DNA of 64,000 nucleotides from positions 310,001 to 374,000 of the forward strand of contig NZ_CP032626.1 of NCBI RefSeq assembly GCF_003627035.1. Direction: 5' to 3'. The DNA is from Apilactobacillus bombintestini. GTDB taxonomy: Bacteria > Bacillota > Bacilli > Lactobacillales > Lactobacillaceae. Position numbers and translations under genes: made by a program. Under the pieces are notes generated by a model, which worked only from the letters and a program-made list of their open reading frames with translations, ran no database searches and was not told where the DNA came from. Shown here in pieces: positions 1 to 8,011 of this stretch (positions are counted from its first letter, which is position 1; each line of letters opens with the position of its first letter).

Positions 1-833
1 ATACGGTGATGGTGGATAATAATTATTTCACTAACCGAATGGCGCAACATAACTTACGTTTAGCATATCGTTTAGGAAAACGATTGAGCGAAATTAACCC
101 TCGACGTTTTGCAAAATTTAATGTATCGACGGAAGAAATGGATGACTTTGTGAAAATAGCGGACCACATATATTTCCCATTTAGTGATAAATTCCAAATT
201 AATGCGCAAGATGATACTTTCTTTTCGAAAGCCATTTGGCCATTTTCACATACGCCACGCGATAAATATCCGTTATTATTGCATTACCATCCTTTAACTA
301 TTTACCGTTACCAAGTTAATAAACAAGCCGATACTTTATTGGCGGATTTATTATTCCCGGAAACTATCACGGCAGAACAATTAAAACGAGAATATGACTA
401 CTACGAAAGCATCACCACGCATGATTCATCGTTATCGAGATCTATCTTTAGTACGTTGGCGGCCCGTATGGGATATATGAATAAGGCTTACGACTATTTC
501 TTAGACACGGTAAGAATGGATTTAACCGATTTACAAGGCAACACCGAAGACGGCTTACATTTAGCTAACTTAGGGGGTAGCTGGATGAGTGTGGTTCAAG
601 GATTTGCGGGGATGCAAGTAACTCCACAGGGCGTTTTAAAATTAATTCCTCATTTACCTAAAGAATGGGAAGGATTCAATTTTAGAATGGTCTTTCATAA
701 CCGATTATTAAATATCAACATTAGCGGCAACCAAACTACTATTAGCTTACTGGATGGTAAACCTATGAATGTTTTAGTAAATGACAAGTCTTATCATCTA
801 GAAAAGATTCTAAAGATTTTAACCAAGAGGTGA
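1..833 (+). CDS. GH65 glycoside phosphorylase, C-terminal part (maltose phosphorylase type)
   Basis: This is the last 277 codons of a family 65 glycoside phosphorylase; the gene runs off the left edge and the first complete codon is at base 3. The piece opens with VMVDNNYFTN, which in GH65 enzymes lies just after the catalytic glutamate, so the acid residue itself is outside the window. LANLGGSWMSVVQGF matches the GG(S/T)W segment that shapes the phosphate site, and the tail fits the usual C-terminal beta-sandwich. Family members phosphorolyse disaccharides to beta-glucose 1-phosphate plus glucose in the cytoplasm. The next gene, pgmB, uses that product and starts four bases after this stop, so maltose is the likely substrate, although trehalose, nigerose or kojibiose enzymes cannot be excluded from the C-terminus alone. 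Confidence 0.85.
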   Translation, partial: TVMVDNNYFTNRMAQHNLRLAYRLGKRLSEINPRRFAKFNVSTEEMDDFVKIADHIYFPFSDKFQINAQDDTFFSKAIWPFSHTPRDKYPLLLHYHPLTIYRYQVNKQADTLLADLLFPETITAEQLKREYDYYESITTHDSSLSRSIFSTLAARMGYMNKAYDYFLDTVRMDLTDLQGNTEDGLHLANLGGSWMSVVQGFAGMQVTPQGVLKLIPHLPKEWEGFNFRMVFHNRLLNINISGNQTTISLLDGKPMNVLVNDKSYHLEKILKILTKR

Positions 834-837
834 CGAG

Positions 838-1503
838 ATGAAATTTACTGATATTCGAGGATTTATTTTAGATTTAGACGGCGTAATTTCTAATACTTCA
901 GTGCTGCATAGTCGTGCATGGCAACAAATTGCTCACAAAGTAGAAACGCCATGGCATCCTAAATTATCTGAAGAATTAAAAGGTGTAGGGCGGATGGATT
1001 CACTCAATTTAATTTTGCGACGTGGGCGACGTAGAGTTAAATATTCTCTAGAAGATAAAGTTCGTTTAACCGAAGAGAAGAATAAATTATATATTGAATT
1101 GGTAAACAAAATGACGCCGGATGATATTTTACCGGGAATCAAAAAATTCTTGGATAGTTTAAAAGCCAATCATTATCCTATAGCTTTGGCATCGGCGTCT
1201 CGGAATGCACCGTTAGTTTTAGAAAAACTACAATTAACTGATTATTTTGATCAGATTGTAGATCCTGCTAAGTTACGGAAGGGTAAACCGGACCCAGAAA
1301 TTTTTGCTACGGGGGCTAAATTATTGGGTCTACTGCCGGAAGAATGCATTGGTATAGAAGACTCAGCAGTGGGGATAACAGCGATTAATGCTGCTGGTGA
1401 GACTTCGATTGGTATTGGTGCACGACACGTGTTGCGGGATGCGCATATTAATTTCGCGGATACCAGAGATTTAACTTTGGAAAATATTAAAAAACGCCTT
1501 TAA
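838..1503 (+). CDS. pgmB: beta-phosphoglucomutase
   Basis: HAD-superfamily enzyme of 221 residues converting beta-glucose 1-phosphate to glucose 6-phosphate. Motif I is DLDGVISNT, with nucleophile D12 and acid/base D14 followed by T20 and H24. KGVGR (R52) is the cap-domain phosphate contact, ALASAS (S119) is motif II, GKPDPEIF (K150) is motif III and IGIEDS (E174, D175) is motif IV, all as in the Lactococcus enzyme. The AGAGGTGACGAG ribosome site overlaps the stop of the upstream GH65 gene, so the two are translated together and form the maltose pathway pair. A bidirectional terminator follows directly. Length and motifs are standard. Confidence 0.93.
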   Translation: MKFTDIRGFILDLDGVISNTSVLHSRAWQQIAHKVETPWHPKLSEELKGVGRMDSLNLILRRGRRRVKYSLEDKVRLTEEKNKLYIELVNKMTPDDILPGIKKFLDSLKANHYPIALASASRNAPLVLEKLQLTDYFDQIVDPAKLRKGKPDPEIFATGAKLLGLLPEECIGIEDSAVGITAINAAGETSIGIGARHVLRDAHINFADTRDLTLENIKKRL

Positions 1504-1505
1504 AT

Positions 1506-1535
1506 AAAAAAGACTCCTAAAAAGGAGTCTTTTTA
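1506..1535. terminator. Bidirectional terminator between pgmB and thiD
   Basis: GACTCC and GGAGTC arms around an A-rich loop, with an A tract on the left and a T tract on the right, so it can end transcripts from both convergent genes. Confidence 0.85.
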
Positions 1536-1545
1536 TTATCGTTAT

Positions 1546-2346
1546 TTATCTAGCCCAGTGATTAATAGGGCCAAATTTGTGACCTACGGCAATTTCATTT
1601 TTAATAGCTTTGTCGACATAATCATCGGCAGTGCGAATAGCATCTTCTACGGAAGCACCTTTTCCTAATTCTGCAGTAATAGCAGCAGATAGGGAATCAC
1701 CAGTACCGTTTTTATGAGTAGTGCTATAGAATGGACCATCAATCCAGAAATCTTTACCAGATTCTAGAAGAATGTAATCACGCACTTTTTCGGTTTCACC
1801 GGCGATATGCTTGCCTTTAATGATAATGTTTTTAGCACCTAACTTTTGCAATTTTTTAGCAGCTGTTTTAACATCATCATCGGAATTGATTTTCATTTCC
1901 GCTAGTTTTTCAGCTTCATAAAAGTTAGGGGTTAAAACGGTGGCTAACGGAATTAGTTCAGTTTTTAAAGCATCAAATGCTTCTTGTTCTAATAACATAG
2001 CACCGTGTTTAGTAACGATTACGGGATCGACCACTAAGGGTCCCCATTCATAATTTTGGTAGTTTTGTGCAACTGCATGAATTAATGCAGAGTCACCTAG
2101 CATACCAGTTTTAGCGGCACGGATTTTAAAATCGTCTGCTAAATCTTTAAATTCTTGGTTAATAAAACTGATAGGCATAGCCACGCTATCGTGGATACCA
2201 AAGGAATTACCAGCCACACAAGCGGTAATTACTGATGCCCCGTAAGTGTTATGTACAAAGAAAGTATGTAAATCGGCTTGCATTCCAGCACTGCCATCAC
2301 TATCAGAACCGGCGATGGTTAAAACTTGAGGAAATTCGTTTACCAT
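1546..2346 (-). CDS. thiD: Hydroxymethylpyrimidine/phosphomethylpyrimidine (or pyridoxal) kinase
   Basis: Ribokinase-fold kinase of 266 residues. The N-terminus TIAGSDSDGSAGMQADL is the substrate loop of the ThiD/PdxK group. KNGTGDSLSAAI carries the GTGD anion hole and catalytic Asp, and the end GPINHW is a family signature. It phosphorylates HMP and HMP-P for thiamine, or pyridoxal in the PdxK subgroup; sequence alone does not separate these cleanly. A thiamine-precursor ECF transporter (ykoEDC) lies 40 kb away, which favours ThiD. No TPP riboswitch precedes this gene. The start has an AGGTGG ribosome site and a good promoter upstream on the minus strand. Confidence 0.8.
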   Translation of the reverse strand: MVNEFPQVLTIAGSDSDGSAGMQADLHTFFVHNTYGASVITACVAGNSFGIHDSVAMPISFINQEFKDLADDFKIRAAKTGMLGDSALIHAVAQNYQNYEWGPLVVDPVIVTKHGAMLLEQEAFDALKTELIPLATVLTPNFYEAEKLAEMKINSDDDVKTAAKKLQKLGAKNIIIKGKHIAGETEKVRDYILLESGKDFWIDGPFYSTTHKNGTGDSLSAAITAELGKGASVEDAIRTADDYVDKAIKNEIAVGHKFGPINHWAR

Positions 2347-2380
2347 AATACAACCACCTAACTAAATTAATTTTGAAGTA

Positions 2381-2408
2381 ATTCTATCACAAACTTGTCA
2401 TTTGTAAA
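2381..2408 (-). promoter_or_regulatory. Promoter for thiD
   Basis: On the minus strand TTTACA and TAGAAT are separated by 16 bases, 35 bases before the thiD start. Confidence 0.55.
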
Positions 2409-2442
2409 CAATATAGATATAATGTTAATGAATAATTCTAAT

Positions 2443-2472
2443 TTGCGTTATGTACCATTTATATATTATAAT
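2443..2472 (+). promoter_or_regulatory. Promoter for the 40-residue protein
   Basis: A perfect TATAAT (-10) is preceded, 18 bases upstream, by a weak TTGCGT (-35); 41 bases separate the -10 from the start codon. Confidence 0.45.
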
Positions 2473-2513
2473 GGTATTAATTAATTTATAAAGATAGAGA
2501 GGAGTTGTCAATA

Positions 2514-2636
2514 ATGAGAGCTTGTCATCCAAATGGTGTTCAAGGACGTCGTCCAATCAACAACAACAAACGTAATAAGAAACAAAGAGAAGTTGCTGAC
2601 TTACAAAAATTCTTAAAGTCAAAGCCTGCTAAATAA
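2514..2636 (+). CDS. Small basic protein, 40 residues, unknown function
   Basis: A short reading frame with its own TATAAT promoter, a strong GAGAGGAG ribosome site nine bases before ATG, and an immediate intrinsic terminator, so it is a complete single-gene transcription unit. The product begins MRACHPNGVQGRRPINNNK and is rich in Arg, Lys and Asn with a helical, charged C-terminal half (REVADLQKFLKS). There is no signal peptide or membrane segment. I do not recognise a named family. Basic charge and size would suit an RNA- or ribosome-associated protein, but that is a guess. RNase HI is the next gene, separated by the terminator. Confidence 0.7.
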   Translation: MRACHPNGVQGRRPINNNKRNKKQREVADLQKFLKSKPAK

Positions 2637-2644
2637 TGTTTCAA

Positions 2645-2670
2645 GGACTCAGTTTACTGAGTCTTTTTTT
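2645..2670 (+). terminator. Terminator after the 40-residue protein gene
   Basis: GACTCAG and CTGAGTC arms with a TTTA loop followed by a run of T. Confidence 0.85.
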
Positions 2671-2705
2671 GTACATAAATAGGTGATTATCCAAAGGAGA
2701 AGATC

Positions 2706-3542
2706 ATGGCTAATAAATTTTATGCAGTTAAAAAAGGTAAGAAACCGGGAATTTATTTAACTTGGGATGAAGCTAAGGCACAAGTGAATGGCTTTTCAGG
2801 TGCACAATATAAGAGTTTTAAAACTAAATCTGAAGCCGAAGAATTCATGAATCCTAAATCCGCTAAAAAGATGGTTAAATCTGTCGGCAATTCTTCACAT
2901 ATTCAATTATTCTCTGATGGTGGTTCCAGAAATCATGGAAATAAAAAAGGACAACATGTCAAAGATGATGATAAAGCTGCCTGGGCATACTTAATTATCA
3001 AAGACGGCAAGAAGAAATCAGACTCCGCTGGTGAATGGGGCGCTACTAACAACAAAATGGAAGTCTTAGGACTAGTTAACGCTCTTCGGTATGTTTTATC
3101 GCAAGGGTGGGAAAATGAACCCATTGACGCCATTTTGGACTCTAAATACGTATTGAACTCCATTACCCAACATTGGTTAGCGGGTTGGAAACGTCGTGGT
3201 TGGAAGAAAAGCGATGGCACCGTTATTAAAAACAAAGCGGAATTTATGCAATTAGCTGAGTTATTACCTAAGTTTTCCCAACTTTCCTTTAGTTGGACTA
3301 AGGGACACGCCATAAATGAGGGTAATAATTTCGTAGATGAATTATTAAATAAGACCATGGATAAAATGACTAAGTCTTCTAACAGTGCTAAGAAAACATC
3401 AGCTAAACCTAAAGCAGTTAATAAAACTAGTGCAGTGAAAGAAAAGTCGACACCTAAGCAAGATTCTAAATATGTAGATACTAAAGCTTCCGTATCTGCC
3501 ATTCGCAAAAATTTAGAACAGCTAGGTCTTTTTGATAAATAA
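2706..3542 (+). CDS. rnhA: Ribonuclease HI with N-terminal hybrid-binding domain
   Basis: Cuts the RNA strand of RNA-DNA hybrids. Residues 4-48 (KFYAVKKGKKPGIY and following) are the RNase H1 N-terminal (viroplasmin-like) hybrid-binding domain. Residues 66-215 are the catalytic domain, with D71 (SDGGSR), E119 (KMEV), D145 (LDSKYV) and D211 (NFVDEL) as metal ligands and H201 in KGHAINEG. A lysine/serine/threonine-rich linker of about 50 residues leads to a short conserved-looking tail, VSAIRKNLEQLGLF. AAAGGAG stands five bases before ATG. The extended low-complexity linker is the only unusual part. Confidence 0.92.
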   Translation: MANKFYAVKKGKKPGIYLTWDEAKAQVNGFSGAQYKSFKTKSEAEEFMNPKSAKKMVKSVGNSSHIQLFSDGGSRNHGNKKGQHVKDDDKAAWAYLIIKDGKKKSDSAGEWGATNNKMEVLGLVNALRYVLSQGWENEPIDAILDSKYVLNSITQHWLAGWKRRGWKKSDGTVIKNKAEFMQLAELLPKFSQLSFSWTKGHAINEGNNFVDELLNKTMDKMTKSSNSAKKTSAKPKAVNKTSAVKEKSTPKQDSKYVDTKASVSAIRKNLEQLGLFDK

Positions 3543-3594
3543 TTTCATATGATACAATAATATAGATACATGAAAATCTGAAAGCAGGTAAATT

Positions 3595-4146
3595 ATGACA
3601 ACAGAACGTGAAAAAATGACGGCCGGAGAACCTTATCAACAATATGATGAAGAACTACAAGCTCGTCGTACTGAAGTAAGAAAGCAACTTAGTGCTATTA
3701 ATGCGTTGGATGATAACAAGGAACAAAACCGACGCTTAGCTAAATTGCTAGGAGATTCCGGTAAAAATCTATGGATTGAAACGGGAGTAGAATTCGACTA
3801 TGGTTACAATATCCATGTAGGAGATGATTTCTACGCAAATTATCGTTTAACTTTATTGGATACTTGTCCAATTACCATTGGTGATCACTGCTACTTTGGT
3901 CCGGATGTAGGATTATACACACCGGTACACCCCATTGATCCTGATCAACGTCTAGCCGATGTAGAAATGGGTAAACCTATTACTATCGGTAATAACTGCT
4001 GGTTAGGTGGTCATGTTACTATCTTGCCAGGGGTAACCCTTGGTAATAACGTGGTAGTAGGTGCTGGCTCCGTAGTCACTAAATCATTTGGCGACAACGT
4101 AGTAATTGTAGGTAGCCCTGCTCGCGTAATTAAAACCGTTAAGTAG
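3595..4146 (+). CDS. Maltose/galactoside O-acetyltransferase family protein
   Basis: Left-handed beta-helix acetyltransferase of 183 residues. Residues 4-58 are the helical Mac domain (MTAGEPYQQYDEEL) and residues 70-180 are hexapeptide repeats such as ITIGDH, ITIGNN, VTLGNN and NVVVGAG. The catalytic His is H112 in YTPVHPID. Such enzymes move acetyl groups from acetyl-CoA to sugars or related hydroxyl compounds, apparently to detoxify non-metabolisable sugars; the true acceptor is unknown. It is a single gene with an AAGCAGGT ribosome site and no obvious terminator after it. Confidence 0.85.
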   Translation: MTTEREKMTAGEPYQQYDEELQARRTEVRKQLSAINALDDNKEQNRRLAKLLGDSGKNLWIETGVEFDYGYNIHVGDDFYANYRLTLLDTCPITIGDHCYFGPDVGLYTPVHPIDPDQRLADVEMGKPITIGNNCWLGGHVTILPGVTLGNNVVVGAGSVVTKSFGDNVVIVGSPARVIKTVK

Positions 4147-4180
4147 TAAAAAAGCGATAAGGACGCGATTGCATTAATAT

Positions 4181-4208
4181 TTTACATAAATTTTTATTTG
4201 TGTATAAT
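4181..4208 (+). promoter_or_regulatory. Promoter of the BCCT carrier gene
   Basis: TTTACA and TATAAT separated by 16 bases. The transcript would begin near base 4215 and carry a leader of about 120 bases. Confidence 0.6.
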
Positions 4209-4253
4209 ATAATTGAAATGCAAAAATAATTCGAATTTAATTTGTATAACCGT

Positions 4254-4309
4254 AAAAGCTGTGCAGATGGACATTCGTTATATACGAATCTCTTTTTGTG
4301 CAGCTTTTT
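4254..4309 (+). promoter_or_regulatory. Structured leader hairpin of the BCCT gene
   Basis: A 12-bp outer stem (AAAAGCTGTGCA against TGTGCAGCTTTT, including two G-U pairs) encloses a second stem, ATTCG/CGAAT. It ends in a short T run 12 bases before the AGGAGG ribosome site, so it may act as an attenuator or set translation. No known riboswitch class fits. Confidence 0.5.
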
Positions 4310-4336
4310 GTGTTTAATCTCAAGAGGAGGATTACT

Positions 4337-5974
4337 ATTTTTAAAAGTAAAAATATTGACAAGCTCGTCTTTATTCCTACTGTTGTATTATTTTTAGGTG
4401 TTTCTATAGCCTTGATTATTGGAGGATCATCTCTTCAAGGATTTTTAAATACCATCTTAAACTGGGTAACCAGTGACATGGGATGGGGTTACATGTGGAT
4501 TTACGTGTTAAACTTCTTATTCTTTGTTTACTTGATGGTTTCTAAATATGGGAACATTCGTCTTGGTGAGCCTGATGAAAAGCCAGCGTATAAAAGTTTC
4601 CAATGGGGTAGCATGGTATTTGCTACTGCGATCGATGCAAGTATTTTAATGTTGAGTATGGTTGACCCACTCCGTTATGTTCAACATCCGGAAGGTTCTA
4701 TTAAACCATATTCAGTTACAGCATATAATCTTGCACATATGTATGGACAATATGATTGGGGTCCTATGGCTTGGTTGATGTTTGCCGCACCAACTATTGC
4801 TATCGGATACATGATGTACAACAAGAAACGTCGTATCCAATCATTAAGTGATGCCATTACTATCTTAGATGGTGATGAGCTTTGGAAAAACATTGTTAAG
4901 AAAATAGTTAATGTTTTAGTTGTCTTCGGTATTATGGGTGGGGTTGGTGCCTCAGTCGGACTAGAAATTCCAATTATTTCTAAAGTCTTGAGTTCACTAA
5001 CCGGACTACCTGATAACCTAGGTATGAAAATGGGATTATTCTCAGTATTATTTGTACTATTTGCGGTTACCGTACTAAAAGGCCTTAATGGTGGTATTGA
5101 TAAATTGAGTAATGCTCATATTTGGACCGCAATTATTTTCTTAGCAATCGTTTTACTAATCGGTCCAACCGTTTATATTCTAAATTCCGAAACTAACAGT
5201 ATCGGATTACTAATTCAAAAATTCATTCCTATGAGTATGAATACTGTGCCAAATGGTAATCCAGGAATTGCCCAACAAGAAACTATTTTCTATTGGGGTT
5301 GGTGGTTATCATACATGCCATTCATGGGCTTGTTTATCGCCAAAATTTCTCGTGGACGTACCATTCGCCAAGTTATCATGGGAATGTTAACTTATGGTGC
5401 TTTAGGTTGTATGAGTTTTTACGCCGTATTGGGTGGTTACTCACTATGGTTACAAAAGACTGGTACTGTAGACCTAACTCATATTCTTAATACACAAGGT
5501 CAAGCGGCAGTTATTTCTGCTGTTATTGGAACTTTGCCAATGAAGTATATTATGTTTGCCTTTTACTTCATTTCTTGTTTCATTTTCTTGGCAACTACTA
5601 TTTCATCTTCGGCCTTTGTTTTATCTTCATTTACCAGTTTGCCACTAGCTCCTGGAAAAGAACCTAGTCGTCTAAACCGTATGACTTGGGTATTTATCTT
5701 CATTCTATTTTCCTTTAGTTTAGTTGTGGTAGGTGGATTTAAGACTGTACAGACCTTCTGTACGCTTGCCGGATTCCCATTAATGTTCGTATGTATATTG
5801 GTTCTATTATCCATATTTAAGATGATCAAACATGATCCAACAGTTATACGACAACCTCGTCAACCACGACAACATCGTTTACGTCGTCGTAAGAAGAAGG
5901 TTATGGTAGAAAGAAAGAGCGATATTAAGGATAAATTAATATTATGGCCCAAGAATACTATTAACAAACATTGA
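4337..5974 (+). CDS. BCCT-family betaine/carnitine/choline-type transporter, apparent AUU start
   Basis: Secondary carrier of 545 residues with about 12 membrane segments. YWGWWLSYMPFMGLFIAKISRGRTI corresponds to the Trp-rich central BCCT segment (given here only as a landmark), and NIDKLVFIPTVVLF is a typical first helix. The segment that is usually glycine-rich (GMGIG in BetP) reads ATAIDAS here, so substrate and coupling ion may differ from glycine betaine/Na+. The C-terminal tail is Arg/Lys-rich (HRLRRRKKK), as in osmosensing carriers. No ATG, GTG or TTG with a ribosome site precedes the first helix. AAGAGGAGG is followed after six bases by ATT TTT AAA AGT, so I place the start at ATT 4337. 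In-frame GTGs at 4298 and 4310 lie within the leader hairpin and lack a ribosome site. Confidence 0.8.
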   Translation: MFKSKNIDKLVFIPTVVLFLGVSIALIIGGSSLQGFLNTILNWVTSDMGWGYMWIYVLNFLFFVYLMVSKYGNIRLGEPDEKPAYKSFQWGSMVFATAIDASILMLSMVDPLRYVQHPEGSIKPYSVTAYNLAHMYGQYDWGPMAWLMFAAPTIAIGYMMYNKKRRIQSLSDAITILDGDELWKNIVKKIVNVLVVFGIMGGVGASVGLEIPIISKVLSSLTGLPDNLGMKMGLFSVLFVLFAVTVLKGLNGGIDKLSNAHIWTAIIFLAIVLLIGPTVYILNSETNSIGLLIQKFIPMSMNTVPNGNPGIAQQETIFYWGWWLSYMPFMGLFIAKISRGRTIRQVIMGMLTYGALGCMSFYAVLGGYSLWLQKTGTVDLTHILNTQGQAAVISAVIGTLPMKYIMFAFYFISCFIFLATTISSSAFVLSSFTSLPLAPGKEPSRLNRMTWVFIFILFSFSLVVVGGFKTVQTFCTLAGFPLMFVCILVLLSIFKMIKHDPTVIRQPRQPRQHRLRRRKKKVMVERKSDIKDKLILWPKNTINKH

Positions 5975-5984
5975 TATAAATTAT

Positions 5985-6015
5985 AAGTCGTCATTTACTA
6001 ATGACGGCTTTTTTT
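5985..6015 (+). terminator. Terminator after the BCCT gene
   Basis: GTCGTCATT and AATGACGGC pair (one G-T) around TACT and are followed by seven T. Confidence 0.85.
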
Positions 6016-6060
6016 GTGCTAACATAAAAATATAAAACCTATTAGGAGATGAATATAGTT

Positions 6061-6996
6061 ATGAGTCAAAAAGTAATTATTCCTAAGGAATTTACTGATT
6101 ATTTAAAAGAACAACTAGAAAATGACGGCTTTGAAGTAGCACCAGTTGCTGATGAAACGGCAGCATCCATTCTAGAACACAAGGATGCTGAAGCTATCAT
6201 TTTAAACGCTACTCCATTTGCCAACGAAACTATGGATCAAATGCCTAACTTAAAAATTGTTGCTAGATTTGGTGTGGGCTATGACAACGTAGATTTACAA
6301 CACGCTAAAGAAAGAGGTATTTACGTAACTAACACTCCTGGTGGAAATGAAGTTTCAGTTGCTGAAGCTACTGTTAGTGATATCTTGATTTTATCCAAGC
6401 ACTTATACAACGTTTCCAAGCACATGCGTGAAGGCGATAACCAATTCAGTTTTGACAATCCATCACGTGATTTACGTGGTAAGACTGTGGGTATCGTAGG
6501 TTACGGAAACATTGGTCACCAAGTAGCTAAGATGCTTTCTGGATTCGATGTAAAAACTTTAATTTGGAACCGTAGTCCAAGAACTTCAGAATATGGTGAA
6601 TTTGTATCATGGGATGAATTATTCCAAAAATCTGATTACGTTTCACTTCATTTACCTGCAGTGAAGGGTACTATCGGTTCAGTTAACAAAGACACCTTCA
6701 AGATGATGAAGAACTCTGCTTGCTTAATTAACTTTGCTCGTGGAGCGGTAGTTAACCAAGATGACTTAGTAGATGCATTAAAGAACGGTGAAATTGCTGG
6801 AGCCGGTCTAGATGTATTTGAAAAAGAACCACTTCCTATGGATAGTGAATTAAGAAAGTTAGATAACGTATTCTTAACTCCACATAGTGCTGGTTTCTCA
6901 GTAGAATCATTTGCTAAGATTTCTGATATGTCAGCTACTGATGTTAAACATGTTCTAAACGGTGAAAAACCTGAACATACAGTAAACGGACTATAA
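6061..6996 (+). CDS. D-2-hydroxyacid dehydrogenase (phosphoglycerate dehydrogenase-like)
   Basis: NAD(P)-dependent oxidoreductase of 311 residues in the D-isomer-specific 2-hydroxyacid dehydrogenase family. The Rossmann motif VGYGNIG lies near residue 147; the catalytic triad is R227 (FARGAVV), E256 (VFEKEP) and H275 (TPHSAG). After the second beta strand the sequence is WNRSPR instead of an acidic residue, which in this family usually goes with NADP(H) preference. It probably reduces glyoxylate, hydroxypyruvate or a branched 2-oxoacid. An earlier ATG at 6049 touches the AGGAG ribosome site, so the ATG 12 bases after that site is chosen. It is a single gene with a convergent terminator. Confidence 0.85.
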   Translation: MSQKVIIPKEFTDYLKEQLENDGFEVAPVADETAASILEHKDAEAIILNATPFANETMDQMPNLKIVARFGVGYDNVDLQHAKERGIYVTNTPGGNEVSVAEATVSDILILSKHLYNVSKHMREGDNQFSFDNPSRDLRGKTVGIVGYGNIGHQVAKMLSGFDVKTLIWNRSPRTSEYGEFVSWDELFQKSDYVSLHLPAVKGTIGSVNKDTFKMMKNSACLINFARGAVVNQDDLVDALKNGEIAGAGLDVFEKEPLPMDSELRKLDNVFLTPHSAGFSVESFAKISDMSATDVKHVLNGEKPEHTVNGL

Positions 6997-7009
6997 AATA
7001 AAACCATTA

Positions 7010-7047
7010 AAAAAAGCTTTCCTGTCAAAGACAAGAAAGCTTTTTTA
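7010..7047. terminator. Bidirectional terminator between the dehydrogenase and map
   Basis: AAAGCTTTC and GAAAGCTTT arms extended by CTGTC/GACAAG with one mismatch and an AAA loop; A tract on the left and T tract on the right. Confidence 0.85.
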
Positions 7048-7062
7048 TTTATCTATTAAAGA

Positions 7063-7857
7063 TTATAGTTTGTATTTTTCATCGATGTCGTCATCTTGTG
7101 AAGTTAAGATCTTTGGACCATCTTTAGTAATGGCAATAGTGTGTTCGTATTGAGCAGAGTTAGTACCATCAGCAGATACATAGTAAGTCCAGTCATCTTT
7201 AGCATCGTAACGATCAGTGATTTCCCAAGTACCTAAGTTAACCATAGGTTCAATGGTAATAGTCATACCTTCCTTTAGACGAAGACCTTGACCTTTTTCA
7301 CCGTATGCAGGAACGTTTGGCTTTTCGTGCATAGTAGGTTGAATACCGTGACCAATTAGTTCACGAACATCACCCATGTGGTTTTGGTTTTCAATAAAGT
7401 CTTGGCAAGCAAAACCAATATCACCTAAACGGTTACCAATAACAGCTTGGTCAATACCACGGTATAATGCTTCGTGGCAAACTTCCATTAACTTTTTGTT
7501 TTCTTCGGAAATGTTACCTACAGCATATGTCCAGCATGAATCACTTTCGAAGCCGTCTTTGTTAACAGTCATATCAACTTTAACGACATCGCCGTCCTTT
7601 AGACGAAGACCCTTACGTGGAATACCATGAGCTACTTCATCGTTGATAGAAACGCAAGTGGCAAATTTATAGCCGTCAAAACCTTTTTCTGATGGACGGC
7701 CACCGTGTTCACGAATGTACTTATCAGCGAATTCTTCAATTTCCCATGTATCCAAACCTGGCTTAATTAATTTACGTAAGCCTTTGTGTACACCGGCTAA
7801 AACTTTACCAGATTTAGCCATCATTTCGATTTCGCGTGGTGATTTTAGTGTAATCAA
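7063..7857 (-). CDS. map: Methionine aminopeptidase, TTG start
   Basis: Removes the initiator methionine from nascent proteins. It has 264 residues in the type I pita-bread fold. The five metal ligands are visible: Asp in KVDMTV, Asp in SDSCW, His in LIGHGIQ, Glu in TIEPMV and Glu in QYEHTIA. The TTG ATT ACA CTA start is chosen because GGAG lies nine bases before it and the protein then opens MITLKSPREIEMM, as in relatives. The ATG 33 bases upstream has no ribosome site. This copy stands alone and not in the ribosomal protein operon. The region ADGTNSAQYEHT has a small family-typical insertion. Confidence 0.93.
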   Translation of the reverse strand: MITLKSPREIEMMAKSGKVLAGVHKGLRKLIKPGLDTWEIEEFADKYIREHGGRPSEKGFDGYKFATCVSINDEVAHGIPRKGLRLKDGDVVKVDMTVNKDGFESDSCWTYAVGNISEENKKLMEVCHEALYRGIDQAVIGNRLGDIGFACQDFIENQNHMGDVRELIGHGIQPTMHEKPNVPAYGEKGQGLRLKEGMTITIEPMVNLGTWEITDRYDAKDDWTYYVSADGTNSAQYEHTIAITKDGPKILTSQDDDIDEKYKL

Positions 7858-8011
7858 AATAAATTTCTCCTTTTTTGTTTCTATATTCATTGCATACCTA
7901 TAATTTACTACATTTTATGTCATTTGGCTAATTTAAGAGTGTAATAAAGGGTGTAAAAATAATTGTTTTCTAGTATCATATAAGGTAGAAGTAAATGAGA
8001 GGAGAATTATC

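Noticed and set aside
2933-3508. Long antisense frame of 191 codons over rnhA
   Set aside because: Shadow of the real RNase HI frame; no ribosome site, no conserved motif.
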